NCBI GenBank assembly: GCA_026214975.1
Contig: JAOBSW010000948.1
Span: 1 to 64,000, forward strand
DNA from: Gentiana macrophylla
Taxonomy: Eukaryota > Streptophyta > Magnoliopsida > Gentianales > Gentianaceae
Reading direction: 5' to 3'
DNA length: 64,000 bases
Under the pieces are notes generated by a model. The model was not told the origin of the DNA. It did not search any database and saw only the letters and a program-made list of their open reading frames with translations. The position numbers and the translations under genes are program-made. Positions 22,836 to 34,483 of the stretch are shown one piece after another. Each line of letters starts with the position of its first letter. Position 1 is the first letter of the stretch.

Positions 22836-25081
22836 TGTAACGCCCCGCTCCCGGATACCGAGCCCTTATCCGGAAAAGAACGTTCGGCGCGTATAACATT
22901 AAATAAATCCAAAATTATACGCCAGCCTCTACGTCGTCGTATCATAATTAAAGCAACGGAAGCCCAAAAGGCTCGGGTAAACTCATAAATGCTACTAGAA
23001 TAGAATACAAACCGACTAGGGGTAGAAAGGAAAACCTTACAATAACGAGATAAAGATTACAACGTCACGATGCTACAAAGAAAGATACAACACTTGTCTT
23101 ACAAAGATTCTTTTAGAAGAAGGTACAACGAGGTTCTTTAAAACAAAAGGTACAAAATCTAGTACAACCTATAATAGAAAGTAAGAATAAAAGCGTCATC
23201 ATGGCGTCAATGTCATGAATCGTCATTGAACTCTTCAACGAGCTCAAGGCTAACTGTTCGTCTTCTCACCCAAAAAGCACACCAAAACAACATATGCAAT
23301 TGAGGTAAGTACAAAGTACTTAGCAAGAGGAAAAAGCTAATGTATAATCAAGACTTACGACGAAAGGTTCATTATTTATTATTATGTTATCTTTATGAGA
23401 CCGACTCGATCTAGGGTTCACTCCATGTCCATCAACATGTCGTGACTAAAGCGTTTCTAACATAACTTATCTTTGTCACATCGGCACTCAAGGGCTGCTG
23501 CGCATGGTGCTACCCACCGTGAGGTATCGTTTGCAACCTATCGGTGGATCACACCGATAGCCACGGGGAAAGCCCGATGGTGCACACGTTCGGCGAAGTC
23601 CCACGCCATTTAGCCGTTTATAGGCCGCAGAGTTATTCACTTTATCGACCGCCCACACATCGCGATATAGCTAGGTGCCTTACCAAGAGTGTTACGATGT
23701 TTAGTCTTTTACTACACAAGTATGTTTATTATTAATTGTTAACTAGCCACCTAAATATTTTCAAGTAAGCTCCTCACAAATACTACTCTCTTACTTAGAC
23801 CCTAGACAAGGACAATCCACAGCACATACACAGACATTGAGGAATACTAATTCCGCAAAGCACAAGCCATTCATACCCTTCCGAGCGGTCCCGAACTTCA
23901 ACTCCCTTGAAGAGTACATTCGGTGCGGAACTAAACGCATCAGAGAAGCTTAATCCAGGCTTGTTCATGTTCATTTATTGTTATTAAATCAAGATATAAC
24001 ATTTAGAACTCATCTCATAGCTTAAAACAATCAAAATAACATTTAAGCAGTGTTGGGCGCCAACACCTTTGGCGTCTTAAAAATGCATCGAGACTCTTCT
24101 AAACTCTCTGTTCAGGTTTTGGGCGCCAAAGCCTTTGGGGCAGCATAAAAATATTCAGAAAGTCATGAACTCTCGGGTTCGAGTTTGAAGCGCCAAAAGC
24201 TTTGGTGGGCGCCAAAAAATGAGCAAAAGCGCATAAAACACGGTTTTACGCACTCTATCGATTCTACTCAAACCCAACCAAGTTTAAACATCAAATATAC
24301 ATCCAAATAGCATCAAAACATGTCTTAAACATGCTATAACACTTTGCATTACAACAACAACAACTAGCATGATTTCTAAACACAAATCATACCCAAAACA
24401 CAACCTTAACACCATAAAACTTTAATTAAACATTATGAATAGCCTCTTACCTTAAATCCAAAGCAAAAGCAAGCAAAAGCAAAGCAAAGCGGCAGCCACT
24501 CTGAAACTCCAACTCAAACCTAATTGATCAACAATTAAACCTAAATTAATTATGATCAAAGGTTGCTAGACAATCTAAACTACTGAAACTAACAACTTTC
24601 TACAACCAACCACGATCAAAGTGTGAAGAAACTAAGATTAGGGTTATTTTCTTACCTCGATAAAACACGAATATTTTGGTATCAAAACGATCTTCGAAAA
24701 CTCACGATGCTCCTGCTACAGACGAAACTGAAATCGGAGTAGAGATGAACCGTGAATTTGAAGAAGTCTCTTCTCCTTCTCCTTTGCTCACCATTCACAG
24801 ACTCTCTCTCTCTCTCTTTTAAGCGTATAACTCTTTGCTGATAACTCCCTTTCTTATTAGTGGGAGGTTTAAATGTGAAAATAACTCCCCAAAGAGTTAT
24901 TACCATTTAAGTCCTCAAAACAACCTCTTAATTACCAATTAACCCCAAAATCCTTTTAAATATATAGGTTTCGAATTATATATATATATATATACTTTAA
25001 ATCGTTTAATTAAATAACACGAAAAATCTGAGTTTAGTTAAAAGACTCTTTTGTCCTTTTCCGAAAAGTCGGGATGTTACA
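22836..25081 (-). repeat. 3' LTR of the nested gypsy element
   Basis: 2246 bp, plus-strand ends tgtaacgcccc and gggatgttaca. The interior contains GGCGCCAAA-rich stretches and an (AT)n run near 24980. It aligns with 28761-31012; differences are clustered in short blocks. Confidence 0.92.
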
Positions 25082-25118
25082 TTCTTCCCCCCTTAAAGAA
25101 GTTTCGTCCTCGAAACTT
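25082..25118 (-). other. Polypurine tract and pol 3' remnant
   Basis: The minus strand reads CTTTAAGGGGGGAAGAA against the LTR. Just upstream on that strand AGTTTCGAGGACGAAACTT encodes the SFEDET motif. Confidence 0.85.
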
Positions 25119-28100
25119 GCCAGAACCAACACCACTCTCATCTTAGATAACCAGCTTGCCTACCTTCTAGTTCACTTTCAAACAAACCAACAAAACGTTA
25201 TCTCCAAATGATTTGAATCTTAGTACTTTCGTCATGAAGACTTCAACGCGTCCATCACAACTAATCTAGTACTTCAGACCCAAGAACCACTCTATCTTAA
25301 ACACACATTTCATCTACCTTATACTCAACTCTTCTAACTTAACTTCTTGAGCTCCTCCTATAACACTTTGTCCCAAAAAGTCAAATGTCAATCCACTAAT
25401 TAACATGTAGTATTCTTCAGGTTCTTCGTCCACTTTGTCACCCTTACAATTTGTTTCCATACTTATACGAGGTTGCTTTGACCTATACATCCGCCTTACC
25501 TTCAAGAAACTAGCTATTAACTTAAGGAACTTCAACTCCGTCTTGTTATCAATTCATCACTAAACCATCTATAGCACACCCAAACCATAGGCGTACTTCA
25601 ATCTTTACTAGTCTTCAAAAAGGAAACCATATAAACATCTTCTACCAAACTTATAAGGCTTTCTATAGACAAGAAAACAACTTTTGACAAGTGTGTTTAT
25701 CAAACAACCAAGATTTTATAGTCCAACAGAAGTAATTGGAGTTGTAAAAGATTTCATTTTTAAGCAAAGCATACACAAGAAACAAAGTTTTAAACTTATT
25801 CTCACCTTGATTCGGAAGAAAGGTAAGAATGGTTATAAAAGTCTTTGAAAATGAAACTACTAAAGGAGATAACAAATGGGAAATTTGAGACATGTAACAC
25901 AAAATGAAAGATGGTTTGAACTTGGTTCAACATTTGTTTGGATAACACAAAATGGATGACATATAAAATTTACCAAGATGAGGCCACTTGTGATAAAATC
26001 GATAAAACAAAAGTTCCCATTTGGGACATTTGTTGCAACCAAAAGAAAGATCATCCTATATAATCCATAATGAAAACACTTTCCTTTCCCTTGAAGTAAT
26101 TGGTATGATTGAATACAAGCGAATAAATTTTCTTACTTTCGCTATTAAAGAGTTCAACGAGAAAAGGTGCGGAAGTAGAAGAAGTTTCAAATCTTATTCA
26201 AATATGTACATATATATATAATAAAAAATTTGAAGACGAGTAATATTCTCTCGAAAGTTTTCATGATGAAAATCCAAGTAAATTGGAGAAATGTTGCAAA
26301 GAGGTCATGAATGATAACGTGGAAAAGAAAGTAAATGAACTCAGAGAATGCATTTTCTTTTTCTTTCAACAACCGTTGCAGTTAAATTTTTTTTTAAAGC
26401 AGGGAACATCTTCTCCAAAGGTTCAATGATAAAGGTAAATCGAAAAAGTGCTTCGTGAAAAAAAAAAATCATAAGTGACGACTGTGTAAAGAAGACACAA
26501 GAGTTCCAAATGATGCATGTTTTCGTGTCGTTCAAAGACTAACACAAGAAGGGCTATTGTGAAATTGTTAAAAGGTTTACATCAAGGGTGCAAATGTTCA
26601 AAGGAATGAGGATAACCCTTTATTTAAAAAAAAAAAAATAAAGCCATTTCTTCAAATTTGAAGGGGGAAGGTTTAAAATAAGACAAAACAACTTAACACT
26701 TGTAGTAAAATTTTGTCGAGGAATACTCTTAACAAGGTAAGTTGCAGGCCAAAATTCTTTATCAAAACATAACTTTAAAATACATGCATGAGACGTAAAA
26801 GAGGTTCGACTACTCGTTTATTCAAAATTTTTTAAGGAAGTAAAAATAAAGCAGTACTTTGAAAGTAATTAATGACAGGACTTTTGAACATATGTATATA
26901 TATGTATCTTGAAAAAAAATGTCTGGACTATTAAATGACACTTTGGCAAGAAATAGTTGTTCACATATTCTTACCGGAAAACAAAATGATATGTAATTAA
27001 AATGGGTGTTTTGAGAAGGTTTGATCTTTCGACCGGTTATCAAAATGGTATAAAATCCTAACAAAAGAGTTGAGTCTTTCAACAAAAGTTATGTGCACTA
27101 AAACACCTTGTAGGGGATGCATTGAAGTAAACGCTAGGATGCAAAAGTGTATTGTCCCGAATTGGCCAAACATGATGCATTGGGAGGGTATGCAGTTGCT
27201 AGTTCAAAAGTTCGAAGGATAAGAAACTTGTTTCCTTAAATCAAATATTTGACACGATAAAGCGTCTTCATAAAAATAGAAATAAGACACATCAAAGTAT
27301 GTATACATTTGGAAAGCAAAACATTGCAATGAGAGAACCGTTACCGAGTTTCAAAAAAACCATTCACATGGATGAATTAGCTAGAACATGGATTGCAAAT
27401 AGTATAAATGGGAAAACATTTGAAATCAGGTATCCATGTAGGAAACCAAATAATTATAAAAGAGCACTTCATCAAAGAAAGCGTGGGATTGGAAAGTCAC
27501 CATTTAATTGTTTCTTGTCACACAAAGGTATTAAATCTACAACACTTAATATCTACCTACTAAACTTCTTATTACGGATAACCACTAAGTTAAAAGTCTT
27601 ATGCTTCAAAGCCTTCCCAACACCTATAACCCCACACCTAAACTTCCAAGGTGAAAGAATGTTGTCTAGCCTTTCATGAACAAGTACTTAAATGGTTTTA
27701 AAAGTATATATGCATAAATCAACCATGTAATGGTTGACTTGCCTGAGACAAACCAAACTGATTTTGAACATGATGTAAAAATAAAAGTTGTAGGTATGCA
27801 GGTTTTACATATGCTACTCAAAATTCAGAATTCTTGGAAAAGTATAAGTTGGTTAAAATAATTATTTTAAATCGATTTGCTGCAAGCTGTCAAAAATTTC
27901 AGAAATTTATAATCTGCATTGTTTTGAAGATTGTACTCAAACCAGAAAGAATTGGCACTTGACTCCAAAACAAAATTTTCAGGGTAGAGAGTCATCTACA
28001 ACATATCAAAAATTCAAGTCATTTTAAGGGGTTTAGCTCATTCAAAACATATTCATAAGTAAAGTACCGCTGCAGAATTTTCTGAACAGAGTACTCCTCC

Positions 28101-28746
28101 TTATTAAGCAATTTATGAACAATCCGTACTGAAAACTAAGTTGATGCCAAAAGAGAAATTGTAGAAAAGGCAATTTTCTAAGTGACTGAAAATTTACAGA
28201 ATTTTGGAACACCAGAAAAGGTATTACAAGACTTATAGAAACATGAATAAAATCGTTTACTCGTTTTGCATAACACCAATTTATAAAAATAGGAGAAATG
28301 ATTAAATCAGAATGTCGCAATAAAGGAAACTTTAAATCCTCAAAGAAAAGAGCAAAGAGAGAAAAGTCCGAAGGTCGAAAGAAGATAGGGATTCTATTAA
28401 GGATCCGAGAAGGAACAAACTTGAGGCATCACATAAAAGATGTGAGCTTAGAACTCAACCTAACCTTCGCCTAAGAAGACTCTTCAATAGGCTCTAGTGA
28501 AAACTAACCACGGTATAAGGGTTATTAGCTTTACGAAAATTACCACCAAGAGCAAGAGAGATCAGAAAGGTTTAAAAGATCCAAGATACCGTATCTTGAG
28601 AAGCAGAACTTAGGTTAGTGAAGAAACTTCTACGGGTTCCTACCATTCTGAAAGATCAAGGAAGTCAGAATGGTTACTAAGTGGTGTAAAGAAGTCTTGT
28701 CTTAAGGAATGGAGAGATGGAAACCTAGAAAAGAAAGGAACACTTC
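25119..28746 (-). other. Internal region of the nested gypsy element, non-coding
   Basis: AT-rich. Several frames of 60-126 codons occur on both strands (for example 27299-27679 plus), but none shows a gag, protease, RT, RNase H or integrase motif. I see no gene. Confidence 0.65.
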
Positions 28747-28760
28747 TCTCTGATACCAAC
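28747..28760 (-). other. tRNA-Met primer-binding site of the nested gypsy element
   Basis: The minus strand reads GTTGGTATCAGAG directly after the LTR end at 28761. Confidence 0.9.
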
Positions 28761-31012
28761 TGTAACGCCCCGCTCCCGGATACCGAGCCCTTATCCGAAA
28801 AGAAGCGTTCGAAGCGCGTATAACATTAAATAAATCCAAAATTATCGCTTGACCTCTACGTCGTCGTATCATAATTAAAGCAACGGAAGCCCAAAAAGGC
28901 TCGGGTAAACTCATAAATGCTACTAGAATAGAATACAAACCGACTAGGGGTAGAAAGGAAAACCTTACAATAACGAGATAAAGATTACAACGTACGATGC
29001 TACAAAAGAAAGATACAACACTTGTCTTACAAAGATTCTTTTAGAAGAAGGTACAACGAGGTTCTTTAAAACAAAAGGTACAAAATCTAGTACAACCTAT
29101 AATAGAAAGTAAGAATAAAAGCGTCATCATGGCGTCAATGTCATCTGAATCGTCATTGAACTCTTCAACGAGCTCAAGGCTAACTAACTGTTCGTCTTCT
29201 CACCCCAAAAGCACACCAAAACAACATATGCAATTGAGGTAAGTACAAAGTACTTAGCAAGAGGAAAAGCTAATGTATAATCAAGACTTACGACGAAAGG
29301 TTCATTATTTATTATTATGTTATCTTTATGAGACCGACTCGATCTAGGGTTCACTCCATGTCCATCAACATGTCGTGACTAAGCGTTTCTAACATAACTT
29401 ATCTTTGTCACATCGGCACTCAAGGGCACAACGCGTGGTGCTACCCACCAGCGAGGTATCGTTTGCAACCTATCGATGGATCACACCGATAGCCACCGGG
29501 GAAAGCCCGATGGTGCACACGTTCGGCGAAGTCCCCCGCCATTTAGCCGTTTATAGGCGTGAGTTATTCACTTTTATCGACCGCCCACACATCGCGATAT
29601 AGCTAGGTGCCTTACCAAGAGTGTTACGATGTTTAGTCTTTTTTACTACACAAGTATGTTTATTATTAATTGTTAACTAGCCACCTAAATATTTTCAAGT
29701 AAGCTCCTCACAAATACTACTCTCTTACTTAGACCTAGACAAGGACAATCCCTAGCACATACACAGACATTGAGAATACTAATCCCGCAAAGCACAAGCC
29801 ATTCATACCCTTCCGACGGTCCCGAACTTCAACTCCCTTGAAGAGTACATTCGGTGCGGAACTAAAAACATCGAAGCTTAATCCAGGCTTGTTCATGTTC
29901 ATTTATTGTTATTAAATCAAGATATAACATTTAGAACTCATCTCATAGCTTAAAACAATCAAAATAACATTTAAGCAGTGTTGGGCGCCAACACCTTTGG
30001 CGTCGCGCCAAAATGCATCGAGAGACTCTTCTAAACTCTCTGTTCAGGTTTGGGGCGCCAAAGCCTTTGAAGCAGCGCCGCCAAAATATTCAGAGAAAGT
30101 CATGAACTCTCGGGTTCGAGGTTTGGAAGCGCTAAAAGCTTTGGTGGGCGCCAAAAGCTGAGCAAAAGCGCATAAAACATGAGTTTTACTGCACTCTATC
30201 GATTTCTACTCAAACCCAACCAAGTTTAAACATCAAATATACATCCAAATAGCATCAAAACATGTCTTAAACATGCTATAACACTTTGCATTACAACAAC
30301 AAACTAGCATGATTTCTAAACACAAATCATACCCAAAACACAACCTTAACACCATAAAACTTTAATTAAACATTATGAATAGCCTCTTACCTTAAATCCA
30401 AAGCAAAAGCAAGCAAAAGCAAAGCAAGCGGCAGCCACTCTGAAACTCCAACTCAAACCTAATTGATCAACAATTAAACCTAAATTAATTATGATCAAGG
30501 TTGCTAGACAATCTAAACTACTGAAACTAACAACTTTCACAACCAACCACGATCAAAGTGTGAAGAAACTAAGATTAGGGTTATTTTCTTACCTCGATAA
30601 AACACGAATATTTTGGTATCAAAGCGATCTTGAAAACTCACGATGCTCTGCTCTGAGATGGCGAAATCGGAGTAGAGATGAACCGTGAATTTGAAGAAGT
30701 CTCTTCTCCTTCTCCTTTGCTCACCATTCACAGACTCTCTCTCTCTCTCTTTTAAGCGTATAACTCTTTTTTTTGATAACTCCTTTCTTATTAGTGGGAG
30801 GTTTAAATGTGAAAATAACTCCCAAAGAGTTATTACCATTTAAGTCCTCAAAACAACCTCTTAATTACCAATTAACCCCAAAATCCTTTTAAATATATAG
30901 GTTTCGAATTATATATATATATATACTTTAAATCGTTTAATTAAATAACACGAAAAATCTGAGTTTAGTTAAAAGACTCTTTTGTCCTTTTCCGAAAAGT
31001 CGGGATGTTACA
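28761..31012 (-). repeat. 5' LTR of the nested gypsy element
   Basis: 2252 bp, same termini as 22836-25081. It lies next to the primer site and so is the 5' LTR for a minus-strand element. Confidence 0.92.
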
Positions 31013-31017
31013 ATTTT

Positions 31018-32005
31018 TATATCTTCCGTTTCTTCAAATGAAATAAACCAACACTATTAAATTGCAGAAAGGATCGAAATCTATATACTGACATTACATT
31101 TTTTTTTATTTATTAATATTTTGTTTTGAACCAACAGAATACAAAAAAAAAAAAAAAAACAACACCTACTCGGCCATAGCAGGATCGGGAATGGCAGCAT
31201 AGCTGCATGTTTCCTTTTCCTTTCTTTTCTTCCTTTTTTTTTTTTTTTAATTTATTTATCAACATTGTAACACTTACAGCAACTGGGAAAGATAATAGTG
31301 CGTGTCCCCTTTCCTCCCTCGACATCAGATAAGTACTAAAACACTAACAGCATAGGAAGAAAATATATTTAACAACCAAAATCAAGAGAAACGGAAATAA
31401 CACAACAATGACCTATCTAAATACGGTTGAACACCCCCTTTACCTCACAAGATTGCAGAAGCTATGAATCAAAAAGCCAAACTGGAATTTGAAACAATTA
31501 CGGTGATTCCTTCGATTCCTACAACACACAATCATTCTATAAGTTAATCTATAGCACCTATTAAAGCCTAATAGCTTAGAAAACTCAAGAACCCTAGACT
31601 CCAAGAAGAGGGTTTTTTTTATTTTTTATTTTTTATTTTTTATTTTTTATTTTTTATTTTTTTTACCAACCTGATCAAGGTGATTCTTGCGTAGAAACGA
31701 TCTGCTCGTTCTCCTGAACGTTTTGGTATGAAAAATCTGCAACAACGCCGGTTGAATCTTTCAGAAAAAACAAAGATTCACTTGGTTGCTTTCTTTTCTC
31801 TTCTCTGTCAAAGTTGAACGGCAGTCTTTTTTTTTTTTTTTTTTGATAAACGATAAACGCATAAAGGCTGACCCTTAAGGAATTTTAATTGCCATTAACT
31901 TCTTCAATATCCCATTAATATTTAGGTTAAATAATAATAATAGAAATATATAAATTAAATTCTAGAATTACAACTTTACCCCTGATTAATATTTAGGATA
32001 TTACA
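31018..32005 (-). repeat. Solo gypsy LTR, right part
   Basis: Continuation of the LTR at 21702-22835, ending ggatattaca. Contains poly(T) runs and a (TTTTTTA)n-like tract at about 31613-31662. Confidence 0.88.
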
Positions 32006-32068
32006 CATGGTAAGTACCAAAGTTGATTCATGGATAAGAGCGTTTTGCACTAATTACTCTACATTTAA

Positions 32069-32459
32069 TTAAACTGTGAATTAAGACAAGTTGATTCATA
32101 TCTGACATATATGTAGATTGTCATTTGATGGTAATACATTTGAATTACTTTCCCCATCACGTTTTTACTATCTTATAGGTGGTTCACGATCTCTACTACG
32201 ACGTTGGGTGGGGGGGCTTCCAGATTTACACAAAGACACTGTGGATCAAAGATTTATTTAATAATGATTTTATAAACATTCATATATCAAATAAATTTTA
32301 AACGAGCATATTCATAAACTACTTGGATCGCGCCGTTAAGAAAAAATATTTTCGTTGTGAATTTTCTGGATATTCCAATCTGTAAAAACACGGTATATGC
32401 TCATTAATTGAACATAGGATAAAACAATCAAACAAACAAAAACACTTGTACATTGTCAG
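32069..32459. other. Spacer between MULE and GT17 relic
   Basis: About 390 bp with no recognisable gene or repeat. Confidence 0.4.
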
Positions 32460-33600
32460 AACAAAGCCGCGCGTATATTTCCAATTCATGCAAGACAACA
32501 GAAGTTAGGTTGCATATGTCAAAAATATGAGAGAATCTCACGTGGCTGTACGTAGGCTTTCATTTTGAATATGAAATCGTCGAAAACTGAAGCTACAATG
32601 CCGGCTGAATCGATATATAAGAGGTAGTCGGTCTGACGGCAATGCACATGCCGGGTTTTACCACTTCGTATCTATATGAACCGAAGCTCTCCAACTTTTA
32701 TGGTCCACAACAAACTCGAAGGAATATAAGTAATTCTTCAAATGTAGATGCAGAATGGGAGGGATGTCGTCACACCACCGTACATAAGAGATTGATTGTA
32801 TGACATGCAGCTAGGTATTTCGTCAACATCGGACATGATTACCAAATCATAGTCTTCAATTCCAGCAATTTGAAGAAGTTGATCGATCAACTGCTACTCT
32901 TTGATATGCCTCTTCGATAAAACGGATTCTCCCCTCTCCGTAATCTTCCCCCTATCGTCACCTAAGTCAACCGATCGAGGCTCAATGAATCTAAACTGAG
33001 TGCAAATATATATGTGGGGCTTGGGGATAGCAGTAAATTAATGTTGAGTTGGACTCAACAAGAACGAAACGTGAACAAGAACGAAACGTGACACATACAG
33101 ATACGGTTCTTTCCAACGGATTTTCAACAAGTTGACTTCATTATTGAAAAGAACCGCATCAAATACTCATCTAGCATAATCACGTATACCCCAGCCATGG
33201 AGTTTACAGAGATTTTCCATTGAAATGTTGTCATGGTAATAGTGAGGAATCTCTATGAATGGCTTGGGAGGTGACTACCATAACGGACGCACGAATGCCG
33301 AAACATTTCCCCCATGGAAAAATATGGCAGTGATGCAAATTGTCAACATAAGAAACAAAAGTATAATTCCTTTTGTATTTCGTCCTTGAAGAATGCAACG
33401 TCGCCTAAGCCTTGCTATACTATACCCCGTAGGCGAATCCTGCAGCGAGTAAATAACCAAAACATCTTCATATATAAGACAAAATTTGATGATCATTGTA
33501 GAGAAACATGCAATGATAGAAACATTACAAACGTTCACTACAATTCCTACTACACGTCATTCACCGTGGTGGTGGTGGCCCGCCATACCAATCAATGGTC
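32460..33600 (-). pseudogene. GT17 family glycosyltransferase pseudogene (beta-1,4-N-acetylglucosaminyltransferase-like)
   Basis: Minus-strand frames reproduce the plant GT17 layout. First comes a short cytosolic segment, then a type II membrane anchor (GIILLFLMLTICITAIFFHG) ending FVRPLW, at about 33290-33420. MENLCKLHGWGIRDYAR follows, then FDAVLFNNEV, IRWKEPYLYV and EPRSVDLG. The strongest block is GIEDYDLVIMSDVDEIPS at about 32830-32870, which includes the D-x-D-type motif of the family. Near the end, DDFIFKMKAY matches the C-terminal region. Intact plant homologues are about 390 residues and act in the Golgi. Here the stop after DYAR (near 33155), several frameshifts and the truncated C-terminus show it is dead. 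It is a host gene relic and not a transposon gene. Confidence 0.85.
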
Positions 33601-33893
33601 CCTACACTTCAATCATAGCCATAGGTGATAAAATGTGTAACAAAGAGACGTTGAAATATATAGATAAGGACTTTTGATTTTCCACTAATAGAATGTCCTT
33701 TTAGATACACTTTTTTCCACTGATAAAATGTCAAATAATTAAGATGTCAGTGAAATATAACATGAATATTCATGTTGCTATTTGATTAGAATATTATCGT
33801 TAATAATATCTACTAAATTGGAAATGTCAGGCAATCTTTCGGTATAATTAATTAATCAATGTTGAAACACCACATTGCTTGGTCATTTTACAG
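33601..33893. other. AT-rich spacer
   Basis: No gene seen. The last bases, ttttacag, form a good 3' splice site for the exon that follows. Confidence 0.4.
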
Positions 33894-34048
33894 AGAAAAA
33901 GAAGGAGACGGACAAAGCGAAAGTTGTTGTAGTACAAGGCAAAACTGAAGCTCTCAATGTTGTGACGAGGATAAGAAACCATCCAATGCCAGAAGCTCTA
34001 GCCCCATGGGACTTTGCGAGGGGCGATGACTCTCTTTTTGCTCGATAA
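33894..34048 (+). pseudogene. Orphan terminal exon of unknown protein
   Basis: After a consensus acceptor (ttttacag) an open frame of 51 codons runs KKKETDKAKVVVVQGKTEAL and on through RNHPMPEALAPWDFARGDD to a stop at 34046-34048. The composition (Lys-rich start, hydrophobic strand VVVV, PWDF) looks protein-like, not random. No upstream exon can be placed because the region to the left is the oppositely oriented GT17 relic. I do not recognise the family. It may be a gene fragment carried by a transposon. Confidence 0.4.
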
Positions 34049-34100
34049 CAACAATCTTACAACTTAAGAAATGAACATCTGTTTTGACTGATAGACACTT

Positions 34101-34205
34101 ATTTAGCTTATGTAAAGTAAAGATTGCACTTTCTTCTGGATAAAGTAGAACCTATTTAGCTTATGTAAATTAAAGCTTGCACTTTCTTCTCGATAAAGTA
34201 GGATC
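34101..34205. repeat. Two-copy tandem repeat, period 53 bp
   Basis: Units starting atttagcttatgtaaa lie at 34101-34153 and 34154-34205 and differ at a few positions. Confidence 0.8.
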
Positions 34206-34247
34206 ATTTTGTGTGGTGAAATTTATTGTGGATTTGTCGAATTTAGA

Positions 34248-34483
34248 TGTTAGGATTTGATCCTAACTAGGGTTTGAAAGCAGAATATTAGGGAGAAAGT
34301 AGAGGAATTAGGAGAGAAGAACAGAGAATTGGGGAAGAGAAGGAGAAAGGCGGGAAAGTAGATTTTATTAATATCCAAAAGTTAACCCTTCATACAACAC
34401 ACACCACCCTTATATAGGGGACAACACACACACTAGCACACCTAGAAATACACAGCACTATTAGAATAAGCTAATTCCTAACA
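34248..34483 (-). repeat. 3' LTR of the young element
   Basis: 236 bp, tgttagga...cctaaca on the plus strand. The minus strand contains AACTTTTGGATATTAATAAA and a TATATAAGG promoter-like box. Confidence 0.92.

Larger units (their letters stand above)
22836..31012 (-). mobile_element. Complete non-autonomous Ty3/gypsy element (TGTAACGCCCCG LTRs)
   Basis: 8.18 kb with two LTRs (22836-25081 and 28761-31012), a purine tract, a tRNA-Met primer site and a perfect 5-bp duplication atttt (22831-22835, 31013-31017). The internal 3.68 kb has no gag or pol, apart from a short conserved 3' sequence. That remnant reads SFEDETSL on the minus strand just before the purine tract, a phrase typical of the end of plant chromovirus (Tekay/Del-like) pol. 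The element is inserted inside another gypsy LTR. Confidence 0.9.
20771..32059. mobile_element. Non-autonomous MULE (Mutator-like), about 980 bp before nested insertions
   Basis: A perfect 9-bp target duplication, tacatttaa, flanks the element at 20762-20770 and 32060-32068. Terminal inverted repeats begin GAGAAATTAACGCAAAAC on the left and GAGTAATTAGTGCAAAAC (reverse complement) on the right. The left repeat runs to about 20910. The right repeat is present twice, at 21489-21635 and from 21643 to the end, the second copy being split by a gypsy LTR. No transposase is encoded. The 9-bp duplication and long inverted repeats are the Mutator signature. A host-like fragment with an ATG at 21188 lies in the middle. 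Confidence 0.88.

Noticed and set aside
27299..27679. 126-codon plus-strand ORF in the gypsy interior
   Set aside because: No gag or pol motif and opposite strand to the element; composition looks like chance in AT-rich DNA.
33314..33677. Plus-strand ORFs of 104 and 63 codons
   Set aside because: They are antisense shadows of the GT17 membrane-anchor region.
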